DNA of 64,000 nt from Gymnothorax reevesii (taxonomy: Eukaryota > Chordata > Actinopteri > Anguilliformes > Muraenidae), in contig CM056573.1 of the NCBI GenBank assembly GCA_029721435.1, forward strand, positions 2,746,001 to 2,810,000, in the 5' to 3' direction. Within the stretch, counting starts at the first letter, position 1. Each line of letters opens with the position of its first letter. Below, one piece after another: positions 11,986 through 22,880 of the stretch. The notes below the pieces were generated by a model. It saw only the letters and a list, made by a program, of their open reading frames with translations, did not search any database and was not told the DNA's origin. The translations under genes were made by a program, and so were the position numbers.

Positions 11986-13602
11986 CAGGTGCTGGTCTAC
12001 GAATTAGAATAATTTGAAATAGTGCAATCGTAAAATTTTTAAATGCATTTTTTGTGCAGAAAGCAAATCAGGTGTTCACCGCGCCTGTCCTACTTGTTAG
12101 AGTAATCACAGAACTCGCTACCTGTAAAAAATTTGCTCAGCTGAGCTTTCCAAAAGGCCCATTTAGGCCATTTAACTGTGACACTGTTGTTTTATTGAAT
12201 TAGAATAATGGAGAAACCGTTTCACTGAATTAGAATAATTTTTATTATAATTAGAATCATAACTTTCTCAGTATTTTGTGGCTGCCCCCTTGGCTTGTAT
12301 GACTGCCTGAAGTCTCCGCGGCATCGATTTGACCAGCTTGTCGCAAGTTTCTGCACTCACTGCTTCCCAGGCTGTGGCGATGTTCTGCTTCAGTTGGTCC
12401 AGCGTAGTCGGCCTTCTGTCGCGAATTTTCCGCTTGACGATGGCCCAAAGGTTTTCAATGACTTTGAGGTCAGGCGAGTTGGCCGGCCATGCCAAAACTT
12501 CAAGCTGTTTTTCGGCGAACCAATCTTTGGTCGACTTTGGCGCATGAGCCGGTCCAAGATCCTTTTGAAATATGAAGTCTTCTTCGCCGAACTGTCCTTC
12601 AACAGTCGGAATCAGGAACGTTTCCAGAACATGTTGGTATACGGCAGCATTGACAGTCTTCTTGAGGAAGCAGAGTTTCCCTACACCCCGAGCGGACCAT
12701 AACGCTCTGGGGAAACTTGACGGATCTTTTCACGGCCTCGTGGTTGCAGGTTTCGCCACCACAACGCCAGACACGAGGACCTTGGTCACCGAAGGAGATG
12801 CAGAAGCGTGATTCGTCACTGAAGACCACTTTCTGCCAGTCTTCAGCAGGCCACTCGCCGTGTTCTTTGGCCCACTTCAGCCGTTTCTCCATTTGTTTCT
12901 TGTTCAGCATCGGTTTTACTGCTGGAACACGAGATTTGAAGCTGAGTTCGCGCAGACGACGGTAAGTGGTTGATCTCGAGACGTTATTGCTGGTCTGCTC
13001 GTTCCACAAGTCGCTGAGCTCAGAAATGGACTTGAACCGGTTGCTGACTGCGATCTTTCTCAGCTGCTTGTTGTCACGAGCAGAAGTTTTTCGGACGCCG
13101 GAACAGTTGGTGCTCTTGCTGCAGTCTTTCTTGAGAGCCTTGCAGACGAAATACTGGCTGATGCCGACCTGCTCAGCAATTTTAGTTTGGGTCAAGCCTT
13201 GTTGGCGAAGGGTTGAATTTGAGTCACTATTCCCGTTGAGAGGTCGCGCTGCTGACCCATGATTGATTTTACAACTTAGAAATTCTACTCAACCCTGACT
13301 TTATACTGCACAGTGAACACTCTTCACAGAAAACAAAAATTCAAGCACTTATTCTAGTTCAATGAAATGACTTATGAATTATTCTAATTCAGTGAAACAA
13401 CAGTGTCACAGTTAAATGGCCTAAATGGGCCTTTTGGAAAGCTCAGCTGAGCACATTTTTTCCAGGTAGCGAGTTCTGTAATTACTCTAACAAGTAGGAC
13501 AGGCGCGGTGAACACCTGATTTGCTTTCTGCACAAAAAATGCATCAAGAAAATTTAACAATTGCGCTATTTCAAATTCTTCTAATTCGTTGACCAGCACC
13601 TG
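11986..13602 (-). mobile_element. Complete Tc1-like transposon, 1617 bp, IR/DR ends
   Basis: Both ends read CAGGTGCTGGTC inward and each is flanked by TA (11984-11985, 13603-13604), the Tc1/mariner target duplication. The inverted repeats extend about 220 bp with roughly 93% identity by eye. Each arm holds three copies of an AATTAGAATAATT-like motif: one at the tip, and two about 200-230 bp inside, in mirror-image positions. This is the inverted-repeat/direct-repeat arrangement known from Sleeping Beauty-type fish elements, where the motifs bind transposase. The interior carries one transposase gene on the minus strand. Confidence 0.93.
12268..13260 (-). pseudogene. Tc1-family DDE transposase, two frameshifts
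   Basis: Encodes the transposase of the surrounding element. The ATG at 13258-13260 opens MGQQRDLS. The frame is lost between about 13200 and 13230 and resumes at LTQTKIAEQVGISQ, the N-terminal paired-like helix-turn-helix that binds the ends. The first catalytic Asp lies in VVFSDESRF. A second frameshift near 12695 (VMV-to-GVGKLCF) returns the reading to the original frame. There the second Asp (FQKDLGPAHAPKS) and the Glu (SPDLKVIENLW) follow with exactly 34 residues between them, the Tc1 D34E spacing. The stop follows GAATKY. No other stop lies between these lesions, so only two small indels separate the gene from an open frame of about 330 codons, the usual family length. Confidence 0.9.
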
Positions 13603-13604
13603 TA

Positions 13605-14138
13605 TACATTTTATGGTTTATGAATAAAACTGTGCACAAAATGCCCCTAATACAAATGTTTCATCAATGATTATGGAGACATTCTGTCATTTATATCAAG
13701 ATAACAAGATTATTTTTAAATTGTAAATGAAAGCCATACATAAACTTTGCTTTGAAATTTCATTAAAAAAAGACCAGAGTGTGAGATTTGGGGATCTATC
13801 AGCAGAAATAATGAGAGAAACAGAATATCATATTCACGAGAAAGTTTTCATGAGTATTCAATCACCTGAAAATAAGAATCGCATTTTCTTTGCCTTAGAA
13901 TGAGGTCTAGATATTAACTGTGAGCCGGTTATATTGCACAGACATTTTTCTACCCAGAAAGCCCAGACAGGACAAACCAAACCCCGACACGAGAGAAGGC
14001 CGTACATGTTTCTTTATGAGTTTAGTGGTCAGCGCAGGTTCTCTTACGTTTGGGAGAGGAGGGTGTGGGGAAAGTTTACTATCGGTTTCAGTCGGAAAAC
14101 TCACTGCTACAGGAATCAGAAAACAACACACTGACCGT
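13605..14138. other. Non-coding stretch, nothing recognised
   Basis: No supported gene or repeat between the Tc1 element and the piggyBac-like MITE. Confidence 0.5.
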
Positions 14139-14142
14139 TTAA

Positions 14143-14442
14143 CCCTCTATTTACCAAACCCCTTTCCAATTGTGTAAAAATCATTTCCTTCAGCAAATAT
14201 GTTGATTATGGGCCAATATTTGGAAAAATAGTTTTAAAAAAATTTGACCCTTTGGCCCACCTTTCCAAAATGTAGCAGACCTGCTACATTGGGTAATAAT
14301 GCGAATGGAAAAATTAAAGTGACGGACCATTCAAGTTATTCTCAAATGTTTATTTGGCAATAAGAAACAAAACCAGCAGGGTGTCCAGGCTGTTAACCCT
14401 TTCACTTCATGTAGCAGATATGTTACGCTGGTTAATAGAGGG
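14143..14442. mobile_element. piggyBac-like MITE flanked by TTAA
   Basis: TTAA flanks both sides (14139-14142, 14443-14446). The left end CCCTCTATTTACCA is the near-perfect inverse of the right end TGGTTAATAGAGGG. TTAA target sites and CCCT-type termini are the signature of piggyBac elements. At 300 bp it has no transposase and would be non-autonomous. An internal GTAGCAGACCTGCTAC hairpin is also present. Confidence 0.7.
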
Positions 14443-14534
14443 TTAAATAAACTTCATCTCCTGTAGATCATTCACTTACACATTAATAGACGTGATTTAT
14501 TTTAAAACTAAATTCTTTAAAGTAGTGGAATTTC

Positions 14535-14876
14535 TGTCATGGTCTGGCCCTGCAGGCCCTCCCTTCTCCTGGTTGCTCCCCCACCTCAACCAGCCACAGC
14601 TGCTGCTCGTTGAGGTGGAGGTGCTTTGCAAGAGTATATAAGAGCTGCACTGGCAGTTATTCAGTGCAGTGGGATTCTGTAGGCTTTGTCTGTATGTTGG
14701 CTGTTTGATTATGGAGCCCTTTTTGCCGCTGCCCCCCTGGGCATATGTTTGTTGATTTTTAAAATTAAATCTTTATATTTTACTCAGCCTGTGCTCTTGG
14801 GCCCCTCCTTCTTTGGGTACATGGTCCCTGTGCCTGCCGGCTTGTTGCCTTTAGCCGGCGGGACTAAACCATGACA
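14535..14876 (+). mobile_element. Solo LTR with 5-bp target duplication
   Basis: 342 bp bounded by TGTCATGG and CCATGACA, an 8-bp terminal inverted repeat. The direct repeat ATTTC occurs on both sides (14530-14534, 14877-14881). A TATATAA box lies near 14635-14641 and ATTAAA-type signals near 14764. This is a solo LTR left by LTR-LTR recombination. Its sequence differs from the sushi-type and Gmr1-type LTRs here, so it is a third LTR family. Strand is inferred from the TATA box followed by the poly(A)-like signal. Confidence 0.85.
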
Positions 14877-14881
14877 ATTTC

Positions 14882-16287
14882 TCAATTATTTGAATGAATG
14901 TCGCAATGATTCTAAATTCAATTCAGAATTGACCCCAGCCACAAATGTTGCATTGCCAATATTGTATACGTCTGCATTTTTCAGCTGATACAGATACTTT
15001 ATACAATTGTTTAACTTCATCTGCAATCTTTTCGTAAGGCCTTGAACTTGCACCTATTTCCTGAAACCTCTTCAGTGTGGTAACTATCCTAATGAGCACA
15101 GTACAAGTTCAGTGACTGCTACAGAAATTTACTGGTTCAATTAAGTGTCTCAACCTGCTCCAGGAAAGAAGTCAGCAAATTGGCTTCATTATTAATTCCA
15201 CTGGGTTTATATGTAAATAGTGCAAAGGACATCATCAATAAATTCCCTTTTGTGGGCCAATGAATCTAATATTCTGCTGCAGCTGAAGTTGAGGGGACCT
15301 TGGGTTAATGAAGATGTCTGTCTTTAGCAGGCTAAGCAGATAATACATTGAGCTCAGGGGTTGTGTTAGCATTCTTTGCTAACTTACAAGTGGTACTTGC
15401 AATTTAAAACAATAGTAATATGATTCAGAATAGAAAAGAGCCAAATCCTACCACCTTACGACACACAATATTGGTGCGGGTATGTTTCATTGGCTTCAGT
15501 TGCAATATTACATCACACAACCAGCCCAGCACTCCTGCCATACAGTGCTGTGAAAATGAATTTGCCCCCTTCCTGATCTGGAACAATGTTGTGCAACTGA
15601 AGTGCAAATACAGAGGAAATCAACAGGAGGTGAACCTTTAGACTCCTGGCACTGACCCCTCAGCAGTGGCGCACTGAACACACAGAGCACTCTTCAGAGG
15701 ACAGTCAGACCATCCATGAATGTTCAGAGATGGATTCAATTTGATTCCAAACCACTGTGATTCCAGCACCATAATTCAGTAAAAATATCATAAATAAATT
15801 GCCTCAGCCCTATTTTTTTCAGACTTACAGTATAAATACAGCATGTGGATACAGTCAGTGGAAATATGTCAAACACGCCCGAAATTGTCATGCAGCAGCC
15901 TCTGATACTCACACACTCCCACACACAGATTCACACACACTCGCCTGCAGCCGGAACGGGCAGAACTGAACAAATGGAGCCTCGGAAATTACACTGAAGA
16001 TCTCACTGGGATTCACAGAGCACAGAGCACTACTGATATGTATACATACATACATATTACCCTAGCATTTAAATATGTTTCCATTTCTCCACATCTGTTC
16101 TGCACTAAAATCCATCAGAGTACATCACAGTATTTCAGTAAATCAGAATCCCTATTAACATGGACAAGTCTCTTTCACGACTTTTCCAGCTGTGGGGTTG
16201 AACTCAGAACTCAATAAAATTTCTTGACAAAAAAAAGGATCTGGTGTAGTACTGTGGCACTGATAACATCCCTGAAGGTGATATTCT
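14882..16287. other. Non-coding stretch, nothing recognised
   Basis: No gene, transposon end or repeat supported. Confidence 0.5.
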
Positions 16288-16375
16288 CATGAACACATGA
16301 GCCAATCACAAGCAGTGAACTCATGAATGCATGAGCCAATCATGAGCAGTGAACACATGAGCCAATCACGAGCAC
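16288..16375. repeat. Short imperfect tandem repeat, ~3 units
   Basis: Three units containing CATGAGCCAATCA followed by GAGCAGTGAA or a close variant, spaced about 26-34 bp. Directly downstream (element sense) of the decayed sushi element. Confidence 0.65.
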
Positions 16376-16552
16376 TGAAGCACCAGGAGAGCCCATTGTA
16401 TGACTGGGTTGAATATGTCAGTGCTCCTCTATTATCAGGTCTCTACTCTCATTGGCAAAGGTGAAAAAGTGAAATTCCTGCAGCTCATAACCCGACCTCA
16501 GAATCCCAAGGGCCAGATCCTGACCTCTACTGTCCCTGTTGTGATTTACGAA

Positions 16553-16563
16553 CCCCCCTCCCA
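16553..16563 (-). other. Polypurine tract of the sushi-type element
   Basis: Minus strand GGGAGGGGGG, just after the chromodomain coding end, where plus-strand DNA synthesis would be primed. The sequence after it does not begin TGTTATG as the 5' LTR does. Confidence 0.6.
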
Positions 16564-16593
16564 ACGAACGCCTCCTGGCGTTCAACCTGAGAA

Positions 16594-17395
16594 TCAATGG
16601 TGACTGGCATGAAAGTCTCTTATAAGATCCTTGTTCAGAATGTGCCTAGCTGGCACCCAAATGGGATGTTCAGGTTTGTAACCCTCCCAGTCAACGAGGT
16701 ACTGCAGTTCTCTACCTCGTCGACGGGAGTCCAGGAGGGCACGGACCGTGTAGGTTTCGCCTCCGTCGATGATCCGGGCGGGTGGTGGGGGATCAGGTCC
16801 TGATGACAGGTGGTGGGTTATAGCAGGTTTGATTTGTGACATGGAAAGTGGGGTGTATACGTCGCAAGGATAGGGGGAGACGGAGGCGAATGGCGGTGGG
16901 ACTTAGGACCCTCTCAATAGTAAAATGGCCCAGGTATTTGGGGAAAAGCTTACCCCCGTTACCTCTGAGGGGAATGTCCCTTGAAGACAACCAGACCCCC
17001 CACCCAGGTCGGTACGTGGGAGCAGCAGTGCGTTTCTTGTCGGCCTGTTCCTTCATTCAGATCGACCTGAGCAGGGCCTGGCGGGTGGCAATCCAGGTGC
17101 GTCTGCACCTAACGAACTCGCGGGCAGAGGGAACAGCTACCTCCTCCTCCTGGGACGGGAACAAGGGGGGCTGGTAGCCAAGACAGGCTTTGAAGGGGGA
17201 GACGCCAGAGGCTGCAGAGGTGTGACTGTTCAAGGCGTACTCCACCCATGGTAACTGATTGCTCCAGGAGAAGGGGTTCCTAATACACAGACATCTTAAC
17301 ACATTTTCCACACATTGGTTAGCTCGCTCTGTCTGGCCATTAGTCTGAGGATGGAAACCTGATGATAGACCAACTGAAGTGCCAAGAGCCTAAAA
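16594..17395 (-). pseudogene. Integrase C-terminal part and chromodomain, broken
   Basis: Continues the integrase after an in-frame stop at 17390. It carries [13 protein letters not shown], which supplies the catalytic Glu, then [21 protein letters not shown], typical of gypsy integrases. A stop at 17057 follows, then a GPF-type module ([17 protein letters not shown]). After a frameshift near 16830 comes a chromodomain ([19 protein letters not shown]) with the conserved aromatic/WEGY core. In chromoviruses this domain can direct integration to marked chromatin. The frame ends shortly after the chromodomain at 16594. Function is lost. Confidence 0.85.
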
Positions 17396-18574
17396 AAATA
17401 TTTTCCAAAAAAGTGCAATGAACTGAGGGTCGCGATCGGAAGTGATGTCGGTGGGTATTCCATGAAGCCTAATGACATGTTGTATAACAGGCTTGACGGT
17501 GTCTTGAGCGGAGGAGAGTTTAGTGAGGGGAACTAAGTGAACGGCTTTGGAGAATCTATCAACAATAGTGAGAATGGTGGTGTGGTGATTGGATGGGGGA
17601 AGGCCTGTGATAAAATCTAGTGCGATGTGAGACCAGGGACGGTGTGGTGTAGGAAGGGGCTGAGGTAAACCTTGAGGGGGCTGGTGAGAAGTCTTAGCCT
17701 GGGCACAGACCGAGCAAGCAGCTACGAAACCCTGGACATCTTGGGTCAGTTCTGGCCACGAAAACCTCTGAGGGATAAAGTTCTTGGTACGGCGAATCCC
17801 AGGGTGACAGGACAGCCTGGATGAGTGTCTCCATTCCAGGACCTTAGGGCGGAGGGCAGCTGGGACATATAAGCAGTTAGTCAGACAAGCACTGGGGGTA
17901 GCAGCATTGGCTTGGGTATTCCTGACCTCCTTCTCAAAATCTAAACATAGGGCATTGATAAACGCTTCTTGAGGGAGAATGGTATCCTGACTAGGTTCCT
18001 CTTCCTGGATCTCAAAACATCGAGATAGGGCATCAGGCTTGACATTTTTACTTCCCGGTCTATAGGCAATGTGGAAGTTAAAGCGGGAAAAGAATACTGC
18101 CCACCTGGCTTGTCGCGGGTTGAGTCTCTTGGCCGTCTGTAGGTACTCCAAGTTCTTGTGGTCTGTCCAGACAATGAAGGGTACTTTTGAGCCTTCCAGC
18201 CATTGTCTCCACTCCTCCAAGGCTAACTTCACCGCCAACAGCTCCCGATTGCCGATGTCATAATTTCTTTCAGCCGAGCTGAGGCGGCGAGAAAAGAAAG
18301 CACATGGATGGATCTTACCATCCTCCGTGGACCTCTGGGACAGGATGGCTCCAGCTCCAATATTGGAAGCGTCCACTTCAACAATGAACTGGAGTTCTGG
18401 GTTAGAGATGGTGAGAATGGGTGCAGAGGTGAAGCGGGCTTTCAAATCACAAAAGGCATTCTCAGCTTTTTCAGACCATAGGAATCTGGACTTGGAGGAG
18501 GTAAGGGCAGTGAGAGGAGCAGCAACAGAATTATAGTTCCGGATAAACCAGCGATAAAAGTTGGAAAAACCCAA
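17390..18574 (-). pseudogene. RNase H and integrase core of the sushi-type element
   Basis: Open stretch of ~394 codons, starting at the end of the RT thumb. RNase H follows with [23 protein letters not shown] and TDHKNLEYL, and ends PDALSR. The integrase zinc module ([12 protein letters not shown] to CSVCAQAK) and the core follow, with catalytic Asp residues in ALDFITGLP and TSDRDPQF. An in-frame stop at 17390 cuts the core before its Glu. It shares the frame of the RT segment upstream, separated from it only by a stop at 18611-18613. Part of a former single Pol. Confidence 0.88.
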
Positions 18575-18610
18575 AAATCGCTGGAGGGACTTATGGTCCT
18601 CTGGTCTGGG

Positions 18611-19240
18611 CTAATTGGTAACAGCTTCCACCTTTAGGGGGTCCATCCGAATGGTGCCTGGGGAGATGATGTAGCCCAAAAAGGTGGTGGTTTCAACAAA
18701 AAACTCACATTTCTCAGCTTTCAGGAAGAAGTGGTTTTCCAGGAGGCGACGAAGCACTTGGCGTACATGTTTGACATGGGCCTCCTGTATATCTCCATCG
18801 AGATATACAAATACAAACTTATTAATCATATCTCTTAACACATCGTTCACAAGATTTTGGAACACCGCTGGAACATTAGTAAGCCCGAAAGGAAGAACCA
18901 AGTACTCCCAGTGCCCAGTGGGAGTGTTGAAGGCGGTCTTCCATTCGTCCCCCTCTCTGATACGCACCAGGTGATATGCGTTACGCAGGTCGAGTTTGGT
19001 GAATAGCTTGGCTCCTTGCAGGAGATTAAAAGCGGTATTCATGAGTGGGAGTGGGTAGCGGTTCTTCACAGTTATCTCGTTGAGGCCCCGATAGTCAATA
19101 CATGGTCTTCAGGATCCGTCCTTCTTGGACACAGAAAAGAATCCGGCACCAGCAGGGGAAGATGATGGGCGAATAATGCCAGCAGCAAGTGACTCTGAAA
19201 GGTACTCCATGGCTTAGGTTTCTGGTCTGGAGAGGGAATA
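18611..19240 (-). pseudogene. Reverse transcriptase fragment, active site altered
   Basis: Encodes RT palm and fingers: [24 protein letters not shown] (first catalytic Asp), [14 protein letters not shown], and [12 protein letters not shown] where a YLDD box is expected. The second Asp of the YxDD box is displaced by Gly, which should abolish polymerisation. Sequence just upstream (to about 19240) still reads as the RT N-terminus ([11 protein letters not shown], then [10 protein letters not shown]) but with stops. The frame differs from the gag-protease frame, so a frameshift lies around 19070-19270. Confidence 0.87.
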
Positions 19241-19272
19241 GAGTCGGCCTCTAGGGGGCATTGTGCCTGGCT

Positions 19273-20361
19273 TCAGGTCAATGGAGCAGTAATAGGGTCG
19301 GTGAGGTGGTAAACTGGTGGTCCAGGACTTCGAGAACACCTCCTTGAGGTCATGAAACTCAAGGGGGACCTTCTCTTGGTCAGGTATCTCTTCTTGCGAT
19401 GGGCTGGCTTGAGGTTCGAGGGCGTTATGGAGGCACTGCTCAGGGAGCAGTTAGGGCTCCAACCCTTAACCTCATTGTTACGCCAGTCTATGTCAGGGAG
19501 ATGTTTAGCCATCCATGGATGGCCCAGAACAATGGGTGCATGAGGAGAATGTAACAAAAAGAGCTGAATGGTCTCCTGGTGGTTACCTGAGGCTTTGAGC
19601 TTGATGGGGCTGGTAACATGTGTAATCTGGGCTATTTTCTGGCCACTGAGCGAATTGGCCACCCGGTACGGAAAGATCTTTTCCATGGGAATGCCCCAGT
19701 CACGAGCAAGCTCCACATCAATCAGGTTCTCCTCAGCCCCAGTATCAATGAGAGTCATGGTGGATCTGCTCTCTCCTCCCCACTCCAGGATAACTGGGAG
19801 GCACGTACAGCTCTTAGTCTCCCGTACCGGCGTCACCCCAATTATTGCTTCTCTCTGGGCACCAGGGGAACTCTTCATCTTGTTGGGGCACTGAGCAATG
19901 TGGTGTCCCCCCTTGCCGCAGTAAAAGCAGGCCCCTTCTCGTCGGCAACAATCCTTCTCCTCCATAGGAACGCAGGTGCGGCCCAGTTGCATGGGTTCTG
20001 GCTCAGGAGGACTACCGCCAGTAGGGGATGGTAGAGGTGGAGTGCTCTGGAGGAGTGGGTTAGGTCGTTTGCGGGTAGCGAAGCGTCTGCATTCTTCCAA
20101 TCGTGAATCTACGCGAATGGCCAAGTCAACCAAGTCATCCAAATCCTCCGGTAACTCACGGGAAACTAGCTCATCTTTTAAAGATTCGGAAGGGCCGTTA
20201 AAAAAGAAATCATACAAGGCTCTACGTCCCCACCTGCTGCTGGTAGCCAGAGTCTGGAAATGGATGGCGTAGTCGGCCACGGAACGGCCACCTTGTCGAA
20301 TGCGCAGAATTTCTCGTTCCGCCTCATGACCCAGCTTTGTGCAGTGGAAGATACGCCTCAT
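19273..20361 (-). pseudogene. Gag C-terminal part with zinc knuckle, and protease
   Basis: 362 open codons. The first part is the end of the gag capsid region (RELPEDLDDLVDLAIRVDSR). Then come a proline-rich linker, a CCHC knuckle (CFYCGKGGHHIAQC) for RNA binding, and an aspartic protease with the LIDTGAEENLID active site and a VLGHPWM segment. It is in the same frame as the gag start upstream, from which a single stop at 20407-20409 separates it. Confidence 0.87.
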
Positions 20362-20406
20362 CTCCTCACCCAGCAGACCAAACGAATGTACGCAGGATAG
20401 ATCTGC

Positions 20407-20823
20407 TTACCATGCAGCCGTAGCCCACTGCTTGGCCCTTCCCGTCAGTTGCGTGATGATAAATGCAACTCGAGCACGTTCGGAGGGGAATGATGAGGGC
20501 TGTAGGCTGAAGATTAGCTCACACTGGGTCAGGAAAGCAGGACATGCTCCCGGGTTGCCGTCGTTCCTCTCAGGCGGTGGCAGGCGTGGCTCGCAGACCA
20601 GCAGTGATGGAGCGGAGGGAGGAGCAGGCGTGGTGTGGACCGCAGGTTGGGGAGCATGCAGCAGCTGTGAGTCTTGCAGAGAGCGAGTGAGATCCGCCAT
20701 CTGGAGGCTCATTGTCTGCATGTGCTGCATGAGAGCGCGAAGCTGACGCTCCTGGAACTCGAGCTGAATTCCCTGTTCTTTCACTGCCTCCTGCAGTGGC
20801 TGGTTTATCGCTGGCTCCGTCAT
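20407..20823 (-). pseudogene. Gag N-terminal part of the sushi-type element
   Basis: The ATG at 20821-20823 (MTEPAINQPLQ) lies only a few nt after the 5' LTR, within or beside the primer site. It opens a gag with a short coiled-coil region (EFQERQLRALMQHMQTM), a proline-rich stretch, and a capsid segment (AFLTQCELIFSLQPSSFPSE, then TGRAKQWATA). A stop at 20407-20409 interrupts an otherwise continuous frame into the zinc-knuckle part. The layout matches vertebrate sushi Gag, the source of domesticated PEG10/RTL genes. This copy is a transposon, not one of those genes. Confidence 0.85.
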
Positions 20824-20824
20824 G

Positions 20825-20834
20825 GTCAGATCGT
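20825..20834 (-). other. Putative self-priming primer binding site
   Basis: Minus strand ACGATCTGAC, at the LTR/internal junction. It is perfectly complementary over 10 nt to GTCAGATCGT at 21157-21166 in the same LTR, which lies 32 nt after the TATA box and so near the expected RNA 5' end. Tf1 of fission yeast primes with its own RNA 5' end in this way. No tRNA-like TGG primer site is present. Confidence 0.65.
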
Positions 20835-21969
20835 AATGTTGTGATTTACAAATGAACCAATAGCGAAAACCAGATGAATGCAAAAAGGAGGCTTTATTTC
20901 TGAAGGGGGAAACCCCCCAACAGAGCTGGCAACAGTACACTGTCCGCAATCCAAAAATAGTATCCAAAGGGCGAAATCCAGAATCGTAACCAGGGCACAA
21001 ATAAAAAAATCCGTAGTCAGGCAAAAATAAGTCGATACACAGGAATGCGGTACAATACAGGGAATAGGCAAAGCTCGGCAGTCAGGCGGTCCAGTCAGAA
21101 AGATAAATCACTAAGAATCGAGGCGAAAACAAACGTGGCACAGGAAGCTAGGAAGAACGATCTGACAGCTGGAAGTGACTAAACAGACATCTTATATACA
21201 CATCCGGGTGAAACACATGACCAGGGCGAACAGGTGCAATCAATGATACAAACATCTGGAGTGACACATGAGGAATTATCTAATTACATGAATTTGGCTA
21301 CTGCCAAAATGCAGACAGGGATCATGAGACAAACCTACGTACAAACAACAGCTCCGGTCGAGGGGTACTAAAAGCGCAGAGTCTAAAGAAATGGAAAGCA
21401 TGAGATATAAGAGGAAAACTGCAGCAGAGATAATTAGGGATAGGCAAGGAGGCGGAGATTAGAATTGAGCGAATGCTAAGAGGTTGTTAGTCAATTAGTA
21501 TGTGCAGCTGTACAATCCCGAGTGCATGTTAGTAAGTTAGTAAAAATATACAATGTTAATCTTGTTTAGTAATTATCGAAAACAACAAACTGTTAGTATG
21601 GATTAGTAGATAGTAAAAGAGAGGGGAAGGGAGCACACGAGATAATTAAGGAAGATTGAAAACCCAGAAACCAATAAATCACCCGAATGAGTGGCACGCA
21701 AGACAAGGGACCGTGAGCAAAGACCTACACAAGACAAGACAGGGTAAACAAAGTGCAAAGCGAGGCATGGCAGAATAAACATGATCAGGAATCTAGGGTA
21801 CTGAGGCAAAGACAAAATAGTAAAACAGGACATGAAAAATAATAACTCAAGAATCTAACATAATCAAAACACAATACACAGTCCAAGAATAGTCAAGGGG
21901 CAGGCAGTGGTCGCTACGCACTGAAATCAATCAACATGGCTACGCCAGGCACAGAATTTAAACATAACA
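20832..21969 (-). mobile_element. 5' LTR of the sushi-type element
   Basis: Read on the minus strand it runs from TGTTATGTTTAAATTCTG (21969 downward) to about CATTACG at 20832. It aligns with the other three sushi-type LTR copies in this window. The TATATAA box is at 21192-21198 and the presumed R start at 21166. The exact 3' boundary is uncertain by a few bases because the final CA of the family appears as CG. Confidence 0.8.
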
Positions 21970-22880
21970 GGCAGATGACCAAAATTCCAACTGTCCCAGA
22001 GGTTCTTCTGAGTACATAAAAGGAGAATAAGCTCCATTTGTCCACATGTTTTCGTGTTTCTCAGGTAAATGATTCAGTGTTATGTTTATGATTGAAATAC
22101 ATAAAGATCATAATTATTAGGAAAGTGAATTCATGTAATTTTTGCTCCTGTGCTCTGAGAATTACAGCTGTTTTTATATACAGTGACTGTCCAAACACTA
22201 ATGGACATTGGTGTTTTCTACAATACTGATGTAACATCACAAGCAGGCAGAACATCCTCTTATTCACACCCACCCCACGTTCGCCTCTCACCACATCCTT
22301 ACTAAATTCATTTTGTGAACAACACATTCGGATTTTCTTAGTGAAATGGAAATGAATATTCATAAACACATAATCCGGTTGTATTATAGACATTAATTAT
22401 GTTTCTGATGTCCTTCCCAGATTTAATCACTCATTAACAGGAGACCTAAAATAGGAGCTTTTGTGTGCAGCTGTTTTCTGACTGACCCGCACACCTGCAG
22501 CGGTGTTTTCGAGAGGCAGACAATTGCATGTACGACCACTTCACTGATTACAGCAAACGGCTAAAATATTTTCATCTTTCATGAATGAAATTACTGAATT
22601 TCGCAGAAATGCAAACATCAATATCAATCTATGATATGCAGCCCACACTTTTTCATTACCAGGAACATGAGAAATGCAACAAACAACGGAGCCTTTGCAG
22701 TGATTTTGATGAGAGAAACAGTCCAGAAAACCATTTGTCGCAAAAGAGGATGAACACTAATGCAAATAAAACATTCCAAGCAGCCAATCAACATACTGCA
22801 GTTGTGATTCCTCCTTATCAATCATCACAAACCTGTTAGGTACCAGGTATATAGCATAAGCATTAAGCAGAAACACATCA
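21970..22880. other. Non-coding stretch, nothing recognised
   Basis: No supported gene. A piece at about 22179-22208 (CAGTGACTGTCCAAACACTA) is reminiscent of a Tc1 end but too short to call. Confidence 0.45.

Larger units (their letters stand above)
16531..21969 (-). mobile_element. Decayed Tf1/sushi-type Ty3/gypsy chromovirus, 3' LTR lost
   Basis: Minus-strand retrotransposon with 5' LTR (20832-21969), primer site, gag, protease, RT, RNase H, integrase and a C-terminal chromodomain. This is the classical gypsy order and identifies a chromovirus; the fish sushi group is the best fit. A purine tract (16553-16563) closes the internal region. No full 3' LTR follows. Only a 13-nt match to the end of the 5' LTR (GTAAATCACAACA) lies just past the purine tract. 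Several stops and frameshifts make it non-functional. A further gag scrap of the same family lies at 30062. Confidence 0.88.

Noticed and set aside
16288..16375. CRISPR-like short repeats
   Set aside because: Only three imperfect, nearly adjacent units in a vertebrate genome; this is a minor tandem repeat.
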